Positions 17,109 through 25,537 of a stretch of 64,000 nt of DNA are shown here, piece after piece. The notes beneath the pieces are model-generated. The model did not search any database, was not told the DNA's origin, and was given only the letters and a program-made list of their open reading frames with translations. The stretch lies in the NCBI RefSeq assembly GCF_900128425.1, contig NZ_LT635782.1, positions 1,552,689 to 1,616,688 of the forward strand, written 5' to 3'. Every line of letters starts with the position of its first letter. Positions within the stretch are counted from its first letter, which is position 1. This DNA is from Anaerococcus urinomassiliensis (GTDB lineage: Bacteria > Bacillota > Clostridia > Tissierellales > Peptoniphilaceae). Made by a program: the position numbers and the translations under genes.

Positions 17109-18254
17109 ATGGAAAATCAAAGAAAATACACTAAAAATATTAGCAAAGAAAACTTTATATTTGTAATCCTATTTTTTGGATTTTTTATCCCCCTTGGAAA
17201 AACCATGGGTCTATACAATATGCTGTCAACTATTATGAACCAAGCCTTTGACTTGTTAATAAATACTTGTTTTTACCTGACAGCCATATGTGTACTAACA
17301 GGAGCCTTATCAGCACTTTTTGCCGAATTCGGTTTTATATCGCTGATAAATGTCATGCTTGCAAAAATAATGAAACCAATTTATAATCTACCAGGAGCGG
17401 CATCTCTAGGTATATTAAATTGCTATCTGTCAGACAATCCATCAATCCTAACTCTGGCTAGCGAAGATAATTTTAAGATGCTTTTCAAAAAATACCAGCT
17501 ACCATCGCTAACAAACCTTGGCACATCCTTTGGTATGGGCCTTATCGTTACAGGTAGCATAGGATCACTAAAAATCCCTGGGGCTGGTAAGGCTGCAATG
17601 ATAGGCAACCTAGGCGCCATTATTGGATCTATAATAAGTGTAAGAATCATGCAAGGTTTTTGCAAAAAACACTACGGTGTAGATGAAATGGTAGAAGTGG
17701 AATCCTTGGATGATATCCCTGCTAATTCTAGAATAATCAGAGATGGGTCTGTTGGACTAAGATTTATACAAGCCCTCCTTGAAGGTGGCAAATCTGGCCT
17801 AGATATGGGTCTTTCAATCATCCCAGGCGTAATAAGTATCTGCACCATGATAATGCTTTTGACAAATACAGCACCAGCAGATGGTATATACACAGGAGCA
17901 ATCAACGAAGGCGTTCCCCTTCTACCATGGGTAGGCAATAAATTGTCCTTCATCCTAAACCCACTATTTGGATTCACCTTTAGTGAATCAATAGCAGTCC
18001 CAATAACGTCCCTAGGATCAGCTGGCGCAGCCCTCGGAGTAGTAAAGGGTCTAGTAGCAAATAACCTAGCCACAGCAAACGACCTAGCGGTATTTACATC
18101 CATATGTATGTGCTACTCAGGATACCTATCAACTCACGTAGCAATGATGGATGCCATAGGATCAAAAGAGCTTACTGGTAAAGCTATTTTATCGCATACT
18201 ATTGGAGGCTTGGTTGCAGGGGTCTCAGCGCACTTGTTGTTTAGTATTTTTTAG
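17109..18254 (+). CDS. Gate-domain membrane protein (CD0519/CD1768-like)
   Basis: A 381-aa membrane protein with about nine to ten hydrophobic segments. It resembles the nucleoside-recognition (Gate) domain group of clostridial membrane proteins: LPGAASLGILNCYLSDNPSI, GTSFGMGLIVTGSIGSLKIPGAGKA and STHVAMMDAIGSKELTGKAI are polar, glycine-rich loops between helices. A hydrophilic insert lies at about 185-215. The transported molecule is unknown. The ATG follows AAGAGGTATTAT. No gene partner is nearby. Confidence 0.65.
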   Translation: MENQRKYTKNISKENFIFVILFFGFFIPLGKTMGLYNMLSTIMNQAFDLLINTCFYLTAICVLTGALSALFAEFGFISLINVMLAKIMKPIYNLPGAASLGILNCYLSDNPSILTLASEDNFKMLFKKYQLPSLTNLGTSFGMGLIVTGSIGSLKIPGAGKAAMIGNLGAIIGSIISVRIMQGFCKKHYGVDEMVEVESLDDIPANSRIIRDGSVGLRFIQALLEGGKSGLDMGLSIIPGVISICTMIMLLTNTAPADGIYTGAINEGVPLLPWVGNKLSFILNPLFGFTFSESIAVPITSLGSAGAALGVVKGLVANNLATANDLAVFTSICMCYSGYLSTHVAMMDAIGSKELTGKAILSHTIGGLVAGVSAHLLFSIF

Positions 18255-18255
18255 A

Positions 18256-18277
18256 AAAATATTGGTAAATATTTTTA
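18256..18277 (+). terminator. AT-only hairpin after the gate-domain gene
   Basis: AAAAATATT-GGTA-AATATTTTT forms a 9-bp stem right after the stop codon, followed by ATTG. An all-AT stem is a weak terminator candidate. Confidence 0.4.
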
Positions 18278-18318
18278 TTGAGTAATAAGTTGTTATAATG
18301 TCTTATATTTAATTATTA

Positions 18319-18440
18319 TTTTAGGTTATAGCTTCGTCCTAAGGGGGAAAACCCAGGGGAGTTCCGATTCTCCCCAACCGGTTTTCCCCCTTAGACCCCC
18401 TTTTCTGCTACCCCCTCGAAACGGCCACTCGCGTGGGGCG
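18319..18440 (-). repeat. Structured intergenic element, copy C (inverted)
   Basis: Read on the minus strand it has CCAC-GCGA-GTGG (18425-18436), then a G-rich stretch, then a perfect 15-bp stem (18339-18353 with 18380-18394) enclosing GGGGAG/CTCCCC (18356-18361 with 18370-18375), and ends in AGGACGAAGCTATAACCT. The order of parts and the end sequence match copy A (18631-18780). GC content is far above the surroundings. Confidence 0.65.
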
Positions 18441-18630
18441 ATGTTGTAGTATGAATACCAAAATTTGGGTTTTATCAATCTCAAATTTCTAAAAATCGCA
18501 AACTCGCTACGCTCAAACAGTGCCATTTTTTATACGAAATTATGAGATCTTAAAACCCGATTTTTTCCTCCTCTAAGCTTAAAACACTTAGACTTAATGG
18601 TGTAGCTTATAGTGCATTAACAGTTAAAAC

Positions 18631-18780
18631 AAAAGAATTTGCGGAGCAAACTTCTTCTGCTCATTGCTCTCCGCAGGAGCGGTGGGGGTGTAGAAGGTAT
18701 AGGGGGATCGGGGGAAAGGAAAAAGGGGTCTCCGTTACCCCTAATTCCTATCCCCCGAGGTACGAAGGTACAGCCTTAAA
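18631..18780 (+). repeat. Structured intergenic element, copy A
   Basis: It begins AAAAGAATTTGCGGAGC and ends GGTACAGCCTTAAA. It holds a CTCC-GCA-GGAG hairpin (18669-18679) followed by CGGTGGGGG, an outer CGGGGGA/TCCCCCG stem and an inner GGGGT/ACCCC stem. The first 60 bases align without gaps to copy B except for substitutions, two of which are paired and keep the small hairpin. Confidence 0.7.
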
Positions 18781-18848
18781 AAATATTTAAATAAAAGATA
18801 TCGATTAGTAAAATAAAAGAAAAATATTTTCTTTTTGATTTCTTTGTA

Positions 18849-18892
18849 AAGATCCTTCGGTCGGCCTTAAAAGGCCTCCCTCGAGGATGACA
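18849..18892. repeat. Small palindromic repeat between copies A and B
   Basis: GATCCTTCGG ... CTCGAGGATGAC arms enclose GGCCTT-AA-AAGGCC. The outer arms look like the widespread GATCCTTCG/CGAGGATGAC intergenic palindromes of many bacteria. No reading frame is present. Confidence 0.5.
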
Positions 18893-18932
18893 GGTGTGTT
18901 GGAATAATAAAGTTAGATAATATAATCAACAT

Positions 18933-19159
18933 AAAAGAATTTGCGAAGCAAACTTCTACTGTTCTGCGCACCACGCAGTGGCGGTGGGAGTTAAACAACC
19001 GTTGATTTCGGTTGTTTAACCCGGAAACATAGTGCGGTAGCACGGAGGAGCTTTGCAAAAGCGAGTTTCCGTGGGACGTAGGGGTCTGTCCGAGAGCGGC
19101 CGGACTGGCAATTGCTACCCCTCGACCCTACCCCCTTAATGCAACGGTACAGCCTTAAA
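18933..19159 (+). repeat. Structured intergenic element, copy B (long form)
   Basis: It begins AAAAGAATTTGCGAAGC and ends GGTACAGCCTTAAA like copy A, but the middle is longer. It contains CCAC-GCA-GTGG (18971-18981), an 11-bp perfect stem (18990-19000 with 19010-19020), and a possible three-way junction (CGGAAAC 19022-19028 with GTTTCCG 19065-19071, enclosing GTGC-GGTA-GCAC and GCTTT-GCA-AAAGC). Further GC-rich stems follow. With copies A and C it fills the 980-bp gene-free stretch between convergent genes. No credible protein is coded here. Confidence 0.7.
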
Positions 19160-19211
19160 CAAGTAAAAACCTATAAGACACATAATCAAACATAATTTAA
19201 AAATCAGGATT

Positions 19212-19239
19212 TTAAAAGGCGGGATTTCTCCTGCCTTTT
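19212..19239 (-). terminator. Hairpin at the end of the RNase H gene
   Basis: On the minus strand AAAAGGCAGG-AGAAAT-CCCGCCTTTT forms a stem with one mismatch, overlapping the stop codon. The T-run is part of the stem, so termination may be weak. Confidence 0.5.
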
Positions 19240-19822
19240 ATCCTATACCTGCTGCTTCTTTGGCTAGCTGGTCTGCTTTGTCGTTGTTTTTGTCATTGGA
19301 ATGACCCTTTACTTTTACAAAGTCTATTTTTATTTTCTTTCTTGCCTGATCTATAAATCTTTTATATGATTTGGTCAAGTCGTTGTTTGTCTTCCAATCA
19401 CCCTTTGCCCAGGATGCTATTCCTTGGTAGTCGTGGTAGATTATGATTTGATCTTTTTTATCTTCTATGGCTTTTTCTATGGCAAGTTCGCTTGCTTTTA
19501 CTTCTCCAGCCACATTTCTATGGATATGGTAGGCGTCGTCGTAGGATTTCATTAGTTCTATCTCTTTATCATCTGTGATATAGACTGCTCCTGATCCATA
19601 TACTTTTAGCTTTTGGTTGTAGGATCCGTCTACATAGGCTATGACTGAGTTTGCTCCTATTTCTATATCTTTTTCTTCACCTGCCATATAGCTTTTAGCT
19701 TCTTCCTTGGTCTTGAAAGACTTATAGATTGCTCCACTATATCCTTTTACTTCTTTTAAACAAGAATCCCAGGATGTATAAATCCCAGGATTTCTGCCTT
19801 TTTTTACTGCGTAATATTTCAT
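19238..19822 (-). CDS. Ribonuclease H with N-terminal viroplasmin domain
   Basis: A 194-aa RNase HI-type enzyme that cuts the RNA strand of RNA-DNA hybrids. The N-terminus MKYYAVKKGRNPGIYTSWDS is the viroplasmin (hybrid-binding) domain found before eukaryotic and some Firmicutes RNase H1 proteins. The catalytic part begins at IAYVDGSYN (first Asp) and contains GEVKASELAIEKAI (Glu), IIYHDYQGIASW (Asp) and VKGHSNDKNNDKADQLA (His and last Asp). A TTG further upstream is possible, but the ATG overlapping the amylase stop (ATGA) fits the family start. It ends the DeoC-amylase gene group. Confidence 0.92.
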   Translation of the reverse strand: MKYYAVKKGRNPGIYTSWDSCLKEVKGYSGAIYKSFKTKEEAKSYMAGEEKDIEIGANSVIAYVDGSYNQKLKVYGSGAVYITDDKEIELMKSYDDAYHIHRNVAGEVKASELAIEKAIEDKKDQIIIYHDYQGIASWAKGDWKTNNDLTKSYKRFIDQARKKIKIDFVKVKGHSNDKNNDKADQLAKEAAGIG

Positions 19823-21270
19823 AAGCTTTCTTTGTTTGCCCAATATGTCACTTGGCCTGGGCCTACTGTGAAGACTCCGTTGCCCGCTTCATCTATTGTT
19901 ACTTCTTCATTTTTGCCAGATAGGTCAACATAGGTTGCCCCTGCTTCGCCTTCTCCCACGTGCATTTGTTTTTCTGCCATATCTTTGATAGATATTAAAA
20001 CTGCAAGTGGCTTGTGGTCACTATCGCCACGTCTTACCCAACCTATTACTGCTGGGTCGTCGAAGTAGTCGTCTTGGTTGCCATGATTGTATTTCTTTCT
20101 GACACTTATCATATTGTTTATCATCTGGTCGAGCGGGTCGGTTTTTACTGGTCCACATAGGCCATAGTAATCTCCTGCAAATACGCAAGGATAACCATCT
20201 TTTCTAAACAATATTAGTGCATAGGCTATTTCCTTAAACCATGGTTCAATCCAAGATTCCAAACCTTGGCCAGGTTGGCTATCGTGGTTGTCTACAAAGG
20301 TTACAGCTTCTGCCGGGAAGTCTCCAACAATTGTATTGTCAAATATCTTTCTCATGTCGTAATTGCCCATGGACTTGCTGGCTTCTTCCATGTGGAAGTG
20401 AAGTGGAACGTCAAACAAATCTATTTGATGGTTGGTTGCTCCTAGATAATGTTCTATGGATTCTTTAGAATATTGCCAAAATTCACCAAACAAATAGAAA
20501 TTGTCCAAGCCTTTTTCATCTATGATGTGACTTGATAGGCTATGGATAAATTCTTCTGATATATGTTTTAGGGCATCGTAACGGAAGCCATCTACTTTTG
20601 TTTCTTCTATAAACCAATCTGCCCACTTAAATATTTCTTCACGAACTTCTGGGTGGTTGTGGTCGATGTCGTTGTTCATAAGGTAGTCAAAATTGCCCTT
20701 TTCGTTGGAAACATCGTCATCCCAATATTTGCCATCTCCAACTATACGATAAATTGCAGATGTGCCGGACAAGTCATCGTAGTCAACTCCTGTAAAGTGG
20801 TACCAGTGCCACTGCATGTCAGAGTATTTGCCATTTCTTCCAGGGAAGGTGAAATGGGTCCATGCTTCTATGTCTGTCGCTTCGCCAACATCCAAGGTCC
20901 TATTGTTTTGGTCTACCATTATAGCTTGGAATTTTTCTTTCTCATCGCCGTTACCCTTGTGATTTAACACTACGTCTGCATAGCATTTGATGCCCGCATC
21001 ATGGAGGGCATCTATGGCTTGGTGGAGTTCCTCTTTTGTCCCATATTTGGTTCTGACAGTTCCTTTTTGGTCAAATTCTCCAAGATCCCATAGGTCATAG
21101 GCTCCGTATCCCACGTCCATGTCTGATCCACCCTTAGTCATAGGTGGAAGCCATAGGGAGTCAATTCCATTTTCTTTTAATTTTTTTGCATTCTTTGTTA
21201 AATTTTTATAAAAACTGCCATCAGCCCAAGTATCCCACTCAAAGGCTTGCATCATTACTTCATTTGCCAT
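19819..21270 (-). CDS. Cytoplasmic alpha-amylase (GH13)
   Basis: A 483-aa glycoside hydrolase family 13 alpha-amylase of the intracellular bacterial type. Starting at the ATG at 21270 (MANEVMMQAFEWDTWADG), the catalytic residues are Asp232 (GFRYDALKH), Glu263 (LFGEFW) and Asp330 (FVDNHDSQ); CYADVVLNHK near 96-105 is conserved region I. No signal peptide is present, so it acts on internal glycogen or imported maltodextrins. The frame could extend six codons upstream, but AGGA lies just before this ATG. The stop overlaps the RNase H start by 4 bp. Confidence 0.92.
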   Translation of the reverse strand: MANEVMMQAFEWDTWADGSFYKNLTKNAKKLKENGIDSLWLPPMTKGGSDMDVGYGAYDLWDLGEFDQKGTVRTKYGTKEELHQAIDALHDAGIKCYADVVLNHKGNGDEKEKFQAIMVDQNNRTLDVGEATDIEAWTHFTFPGRNGKYSDMQWHWYHFTGVDYDDLSGTSAIYRIVGDGKYWDDDVSNEKGNFDYLMNNDIDHNHPEVREEIFKWADWFIEETKVDGFRYDALKHISEEFIHSLSSHIIDEKGLDNFYLFGEFWQYSKESIEHYLGATNHQIDLFDVPLHFHMEEASKSMGNYDMRKIFDNTIVGDFPAEAVTFVDNHDSQPGQGLESWIEPWFKEIAYALILFRKDGYPCVFAGDYYGLCGPVKTDPLDQMINNMISVRKKYNHGNQDDYFDDPAVIGWVRRGDSDHKPLAVLISIKDMAEKQMHVGEGEAGATYVDLSGKNEEVTIDEAGNGVFTVGPGQVTYWANKESL

Positions 21271-21278
21271 AAATTGTC

Positions 21279-21911
21279 CTATTTGCAAATTTCTATGGAC
21301 TTGCTTGCACCAATCCTACTTGCGCCAGCTTCTACCATTTCTAGTGCTTCTTCTTTAGTGTGAATACCACCAGATGCCTTTACACCAATATCTGGACCTA
21401 CTGTCTTTCTCATTAGGGCAATATCAGATGCTTTTGCACCTCCTGTTGAAAATCCAGTTGATGTTTTGACAAAGTCTGCCCCAGCTTCTACAGCTAGTTC
21501 ACAGGCTTTTACAATCTCTTTTTCAGTTAATAGGCAAGTTTCGATTATAACTTTTAATAAATTGTCTCCACAAGCTTCTTTAACTGCTTTAATGTCATTT
21601 AGAACATAGTCATAGTCTTTTTCCTTTAGGCGGCCAACTTCTATAACCATATCTATTTCACTTGCCCCATCTTCAATGGCACATTTTGTTTCATAGGCCT
21701 TGGCAGATGTTGCCATAGCTCCTAGAGGAAAGCCTACAACTGTTGCAATCTTTACATCTTTGTTATAATCTTTGATAAGTTTTACAAAAGATGAGTTTAC
21801 GCAAACACTAAAAAACTCATGTTCAACTGCCTCATCAACTAGTTTTTTGATATCTTCACTTGTTGCTTCAGCCTTCAAATTTGTATGATCTATTAATTTA
21901 TTTAACTGCAT
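21279..21911 (-). CDS. deoC: Deoxyribose-phosphate aldolase
   Basis: A 210-aa class I aldolase that splits 2-deoxyribose 5-phosphate into glyceraldehyde 3-phosphate and acetaldehyde. The Schiff-base lysine is Lys149 in [10 protein letters not shown]; Asp88 (EIDMVI) and Lys178 (GVKASGGI) complete the active site. [13 protein letters not shown] is the typical start. It overlaps the phosphatase gene upstream by 14 bp and lies 8 bp before the amylase, so the group is probably one transcript. It is found here without other deo genes. Confidence 0.95.
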   Translation of the reverse strand: MQLNKLIDHTNLKAEATSEDIKKLVDEAVEHEFFSVCVNSSFVKLIKDYNKDVKIATVVGFPLGAMATSAKAYETKCAIEDGASEIDMVIEVGRLKEKDYDYVLNDIKAVKEACGDNLLKVIIETCLLTEKEIVKACELAVEAGADFVKTSTGFSTGGAKASDIALMRKTVGPDIGVKASGGIHTKEEALEMVEAGASRIGASKSIEICK

Positions 21912-23004
21912 TATTTCTCCTATAAGTAATCATAGCCAAGGTTATATCATCCTTTTGCTCTCCCCAGCTAAAATCTTCTATTTCATCGTAAATTTTTTCT
22001 ATTTGCCTACTCTGGCAAAAAACTTCTTTTAGTCTTGCTAGACCAAACTCTTTATTATCCTCATCAGTTGCTTCGATAACTCCATCCGTGAAAAAAAGAA
22101 TTAAATCTTCATCTTTTAACTCTGTAGTCACTTCATTATATACATCTGGCTCTATGATATTTGAAATCATCCTTCCATTGGCGTGCAAATATTCGCAAGC
22201 CTGTGCATCAGACCTATAGATCATCGGTGGGCAATTATGACCAGCATTTGAAAAACAAAGAGTATTATTTCCCATATCAAATATTCCAAGCCAGGCTGTG
22301 AAGTATTGAGACGAATCAATATCGAGATCATAAAAACGGCTTCTAAGTTTTAATAAAGCCTGACTAGGTGTATAGTCAGGATACTTGTCAAAAATCGAAC
22401 TGATAGATACTTTAACAAACATAGTTAGGATAGAAGCCTTGACTCCATGGCCCATAACATCGGAAATATAAAAAGCATACCTATTATCATCAAGCTTTAT
22501 CAAATCGAACATATCTCCTGATACATTAGAACAAGGATTATAATAAGATTTGAGGTCAAGTTTGCCATAAATCTTATTTTTTGGCAAAATCGAAGATTGG
22601 ACTTTTCTAACAAATCTCACATCGTCGAGCATATTTCTATTGGCATCAAAAAGTTCGATTTTCATATTAGTTTCTCGGGTTATGTCCCTAAAAACTTCCA
22701 CTACGCCAGAATATTCTCCACCTATAACAATAGGTGAAGACTTTATGCTATAATATCTGTTATTTATCAACTTTTCTTCTATTACAGTAGTATTTCTTAT
22801 GGAGTCATTTTCGCTAGCTAGATTTAAGGGTACATTTTCATCAAGATAAATGCTTAAACTTTCAGATTTTTTCCTAGCAAGGTCTAGCGAATTGTTGACA
22901 AAAATCGTCTTTGCATTCAAATCGACAATCCTCACCCAATCATCCATAGAGTTTAACACTTCAAAATTTTTATTATTAACTTTATCAATCAGTGTCTTTT
23001 TCAT
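21898..23004 (-). CDS. PAS-domain PP2C phosphatase of the SpoIIE/RsbU type
   Basis: A 368-aa protein. Residues 14-115 form a PAS-like sensor ([15 protein letters not shown] ... [12 protein letters not shown]), a short helical linker follows (119-140), and 140-365 is a SpoIIE-type phosphatase with metal-binding Asp164 (NVSGDMFDL) and Asp182 ([12 protein letters not shown]) and the late motif [12 protein letters not shown]. Such enzymes dephosphorylate anti-sigma-factor antagonists or act on signalling phosphoproteins. No anti-sigma or antagonist gene is visible nearby, so the target is unknown. No transmembrane segment is present. Confidence 0.87.
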   Translation of the reverse strand: MKKTLIDKVNNKNFEVLNSMDDWVRIVDLNAKTIFVNNSLDLARKKSESLSIYLDENVPLNLASENDSIRNTTVIEEKLINNRYYSIKSSPIVIGGEYSGVVEVFRDITRETNMKIELFDANRNMLDDVRFVRKVQSSILPKNKIYGKLDLKSYYNPCSNVSGDMFDLIKLDDNRYAFYISDVMGHGVKASILTMFVKVSISSIFDKYPDYTPSQALLKLRSRFYDLDIDSSQYFTAWLGIFDMGNNTLCFSNAGHNCPPMIYRSDAQACEYLHANGRMISNIIEPDVYNEVTTELKDEDLILFFTDGVIEATDEDNKEFGLARLKEVFCQSRQIEKIYDEIEDFSWGEQKDDITLAMITYRRNNAVK

Positions 23005-23147
23005 ACCCTTACCTCATTTTTATAAAAGTATAATTTCTTATATTTAACTATATCATTTTATATGCCCTTTGGCAAATAATTTCACAAGAGGTAAAGCTTG
23101 TAATTTCAAGCATTTGAGCCTTTGACTAAATTCCATAGGAAAATAAA

Positions 23148-23200
23148 AAGAAGTCCTAAGAAATAATTCTAATCACAAAGCATATTTCTCAGGACTCCTC
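23148..23200 (-). terminator. Terminator of the MurNAc operon
   Basis: On the minus strand AGGAGTCCTGAGAAATA pairs with TATTTCTTAGGACTTCT (one wobble pair) around a 17-base loop and is followed by TTTTTATTTTCC. Confidence 0.8.
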
Positions 23201-23210
23201 TTACTATAAG

Positions 23211-24662
23211 CTATTTAAATTCAAATTTATTTGAGTTATCAAGGTTAGCTCCATCTACATATTTCTGATCAACTCCAAAGAAATATGTTAATACGAATCC
23301 ACCTATATAGCCAGCAATAAGGCCAGCTAGATAACCTAGCCATCTATTTTGGTAAATAAGTGGAATTAGTGCAAGACCTGATGGTCCTATAGCTGTTGAA
23401 CCAATAGATCCTATAGCTCCTATAACTGCGCCACCTATACCTCCACCAAGACAAGCTGTGATGAAAGCCTTGCCCATTGGTAAGGTTAGCGCATATATAA
23501 GTGGCTCCCCAATTCCTAAAAATCCTACAGGAAGTCCACCTTTGGCAATAGTTGTAATTTGTTTATTCTTTCTACATTTAACAAGTATTGCAAGTGCAGC
23601 TCCTACTTGTCCTGCTCCTGCCATTGCAAGAATTGGCAGTAAGTATGTCGCGCCTTGTTGCTCAATCATTGCTACATGTATTGGTGTTAGAATTTGGTGA
23701 AGACCAAGCATTACCATAGGTAAGAACAAGGCACCTAAGATAAATCCTGATACTGCGCCACCAATATTGATTACTCCGTTAATAAAACCTATTAGGCCAT
23801 TTGAAATAAGTCCAGCTAATGGCATTATTATAAACATAGTTAGAAGGCCTACTGCTAAAAGTGATAGCATTGGAACCAATATAATGTCTAGGGAATCTGG
23901 TATTATTTTATGAAGAGCATTTTCAATCTTACTTAATAAGTATACTGAAATTAGTACACCTATTACTCCACCCTGTCCTGCTGCAAGAGGAGTTCCCAAG
24001 AAAATGTTGCTTATAGGCATATCTGGATTCATACCTGTAAGGTAAACCATACCTCCAACAACGCCGCCAAGTCCCTCATTTGCTCCAAAGACTTTTGCTG
24101 TGTTAATACCTATAAAAATATTTAGGTAAGCATAAAGACCATTTTTCATTACATTTAAAATCTGAATAAGGTTATTTACACCATCACCTGTTAGTGTTCC
24201 AGCTGTTGCCATATTTGACAAAACTGATGCTATACCACCAATAAGTCCAGCGCCAACAAAGGCTGGTATTAATGGAACAAATATCGAAGCTATAGTAGCT
24301 GTAAACTTCTTAAATCCACTTTGTTTTTGTTTTGCCTTATAGGATTCTTTGTTTTCTCTAGTTCTTCTTTCTAGGCTTTCTTTATCAGTGCTTGTTGCTA
24401 ATTCTTCAGATAATTTTGCATTTGAAATTTCTGCCATTGCCTTAGCGACTTTTTCACTTTTACCTGGTCCCAATACTACTTGTATCTGGTCTCCTTCAAC
24501 TAGGCCCATTACGCCCTCGCGACTTTTTATGGCACCGTAGTTTACCTTACTATTATCTCTTACTTTTACTCTAACTCTTGTCATACAATTGATAACTTCT
24601 ATGAGGTTGCTACTACCCCCAAAGTCATCTACTAATAATTTTGCTAATGTATTATTATCCAT
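23211..24662 (-). CDS. murP: PTS EIIBC component for N-acetylmuramic acid (MurP-like)
   Basis: A 483-aa phosphotransferase permease. The EIIB domain comes first (1-90) with the phospho-cysteine Cys26 in VINCMTRVRV. A charged linker follows (about 88-118), then an EIIC domain with about ten membrane segments (ASIFVPLIPAFVGAGLIGGI, GLHQILTPIH, GFLGIGEPLIYALTLP). No EIIA domain is attached, as in E. coli MurP, so it needs EIIA(Glc) in trans. The start overlaps the MurQ stop (TAATG). Linkage to MurQ and MupG makes MurNAc or MurNAc-GlcNAc the likely substrate. Confidence 0.9.
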   Translation of the reverse strand: MDNNTLAKLLVDDFGGSSNLIEVINCMTRVRVKVRDNSKVNYGAIKSREGVMGLVEGDQIQVVLGPGKSEKVAKAMAEISNAKLSEELATSTDKESLERRTRENKESYKAKQKQSGFKKFTATIASIFVPLIPAFVGAGLIGGIASVLSNMATAGTLTGDGVNNLIQILNVMKNGLYAYLNIFIGINTAKVFGANEGLGGVVGGMVYLTGMNPDMPISNIFLGTPLAAGQGGVIGVLISVYLLSKIENALHKIIPDSLDIILVPMLSLLAVGLLTMFIIMPLAGLISNGLIGFINGVINIGGAVSGFILGALFLPMVMLGLHQILTPIHVAMIEQQGATYLLPILAMAGAGQVGAALAILVKCRKNKQITTIAKGGLPVGFLGIGEPLIYALTLPMGKAFITACLGGGIGGAVIGAIGSIGSTAIGPSGLALIPLIYQNRWLGYLAGLIAGYIGGFVLTYFFGVDQKYVDGANLDNSNKFEFK

Positions 24663-25537
24663 TACAAATCCTCTCTTATAAATCCTTTATTATTTTCAAG
24701 AATTTTTATAGACTCTTCATAGTCTACATTCTTTGTAGCCATTATTATTGCAGATTTTACATTATTGTTGGCTTGGCTTAGTATCTTTTTTGATGATTCA
24801 TAATCATATCCACTAATTTCGCTTATAATTTTTGTTGCCCTATCTACCAGCTTCTCGTTAGTTGGTTTTAGATCGACCATTAAATTGTCGTATACTTTCC
24901 CAATTTTGATCATAGCTGTGGTAGTAATCATATTTAGAACCATTTTTGTTGCAGTTCCTGCTTTCATACGAGTTGATCCACTCAATACTTCTGGGCCAGT
25001 TTCTATCTCTATTGGGTAGTCTACATAGGTGGAAATCTTTGCATCTTTGTTGCAGGCAATAGAGCCTGTCTTTGCTCCAATTTCTCTGGCATATTCCACT
25101 GCTCCAATAGAGTATGGTGTTCTACCACTAGCAGCAATACCTATTACAAAATCCTTATTAGTTAAATTTGCTTTTTGTAAATCCATTTTTGCTGCTTCTT
25201 TGGAATCTTCTGCATTTTCTATTGGATTTCTTAAAGCATCATCACCCCCTGCTATAAGACCCGTAACTAAAGTTGGATTTACTGAAAAAGTTGGAACCGT
25301 CTCAGATGCATCCAAAACTCCTAGCCTTCCACTTGTGCCTGCTCCTAGGTAGAACAATCTACCTCCATTAACAAATGTAGTAATAACCTCATCAACCAAA
25401 GGTTGAATTTGGTCCATGGCATCTTTTACCTTATAAGCTATCTTTTGGTCTTCATTATTGATAATTTCTAATATTTCTCTAGTTGATTTTAAATCCAAAT
25501 CGTAACTTATAGGATTCCTATCTTCTGTCGAATTCAA
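24662..25537 (-). CDS. murQ: N-acetylmuramic acid 6-phosphate etherase
   Basis: A 291-aa SIS-fold etherase that removes the lactyl group of MurNAc 6-phosphate to give GlcNAc 6-phosphate. The block YLGAGTSGRLGVLDASETVPTF holds the sugar-phosphate site and the catalytic glutamate, and VLSGSTRMKAGTATKMVLN is the second family signature. A GTG at 25546 opens the frame, but it is part of the AGGAGGTG ribosome binding site. The TTG at 25537, eight bases after AGGAGG, is the better start. It overlaps the MupG end by 20 bp and the MurP start by 1 bp. Confidence 0.93.
   Translation of the reverse strand: MNSTEDRNPISYDLDLKSTREILEIINNEDQKIAYKVKDAMDQIQPLVDEVITTFVNGGRLFYLGAGTSGRLGVLDASETVPTFSVNPTLVTGLIAGGDDALRNPIENAEDSKEAAKMDLQKANLTNKDFVIGIAASGRTPYSIGAVEYAREIGAKTGSIACNKDAKISTYVDYPIEIETGPEVLSGSTRMKAGTATKMVLNMITTTAMIKIGKVYDNLMVDLKPTNEKLVDRATKIISEISGYDYESSKKILSQANNNVKSAIIMATKNVDYEESIKILENNKGFIREDL

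Noticed and set aside
18356..18375. tRNA T-arm-like sequence GGGGAG-TTCCGATT-CTCCCC
   Set aside because: The loop has eight bases and no anticodon, D or acceptor arm can be built around it. It is the inner stem of structured element copy C.
18326..18526. Open frame on the minus strand in the GC-rich block
   Set aside because: It runs through the hairpin arms of copy C, has no ribosome binding site and its protein has no recognisable pattern.
18867..19058. Open frame on the minus strand across copy B
   Set aside because: It lies in hairpin DNA with low-complexity translation and no ribosome binding site.
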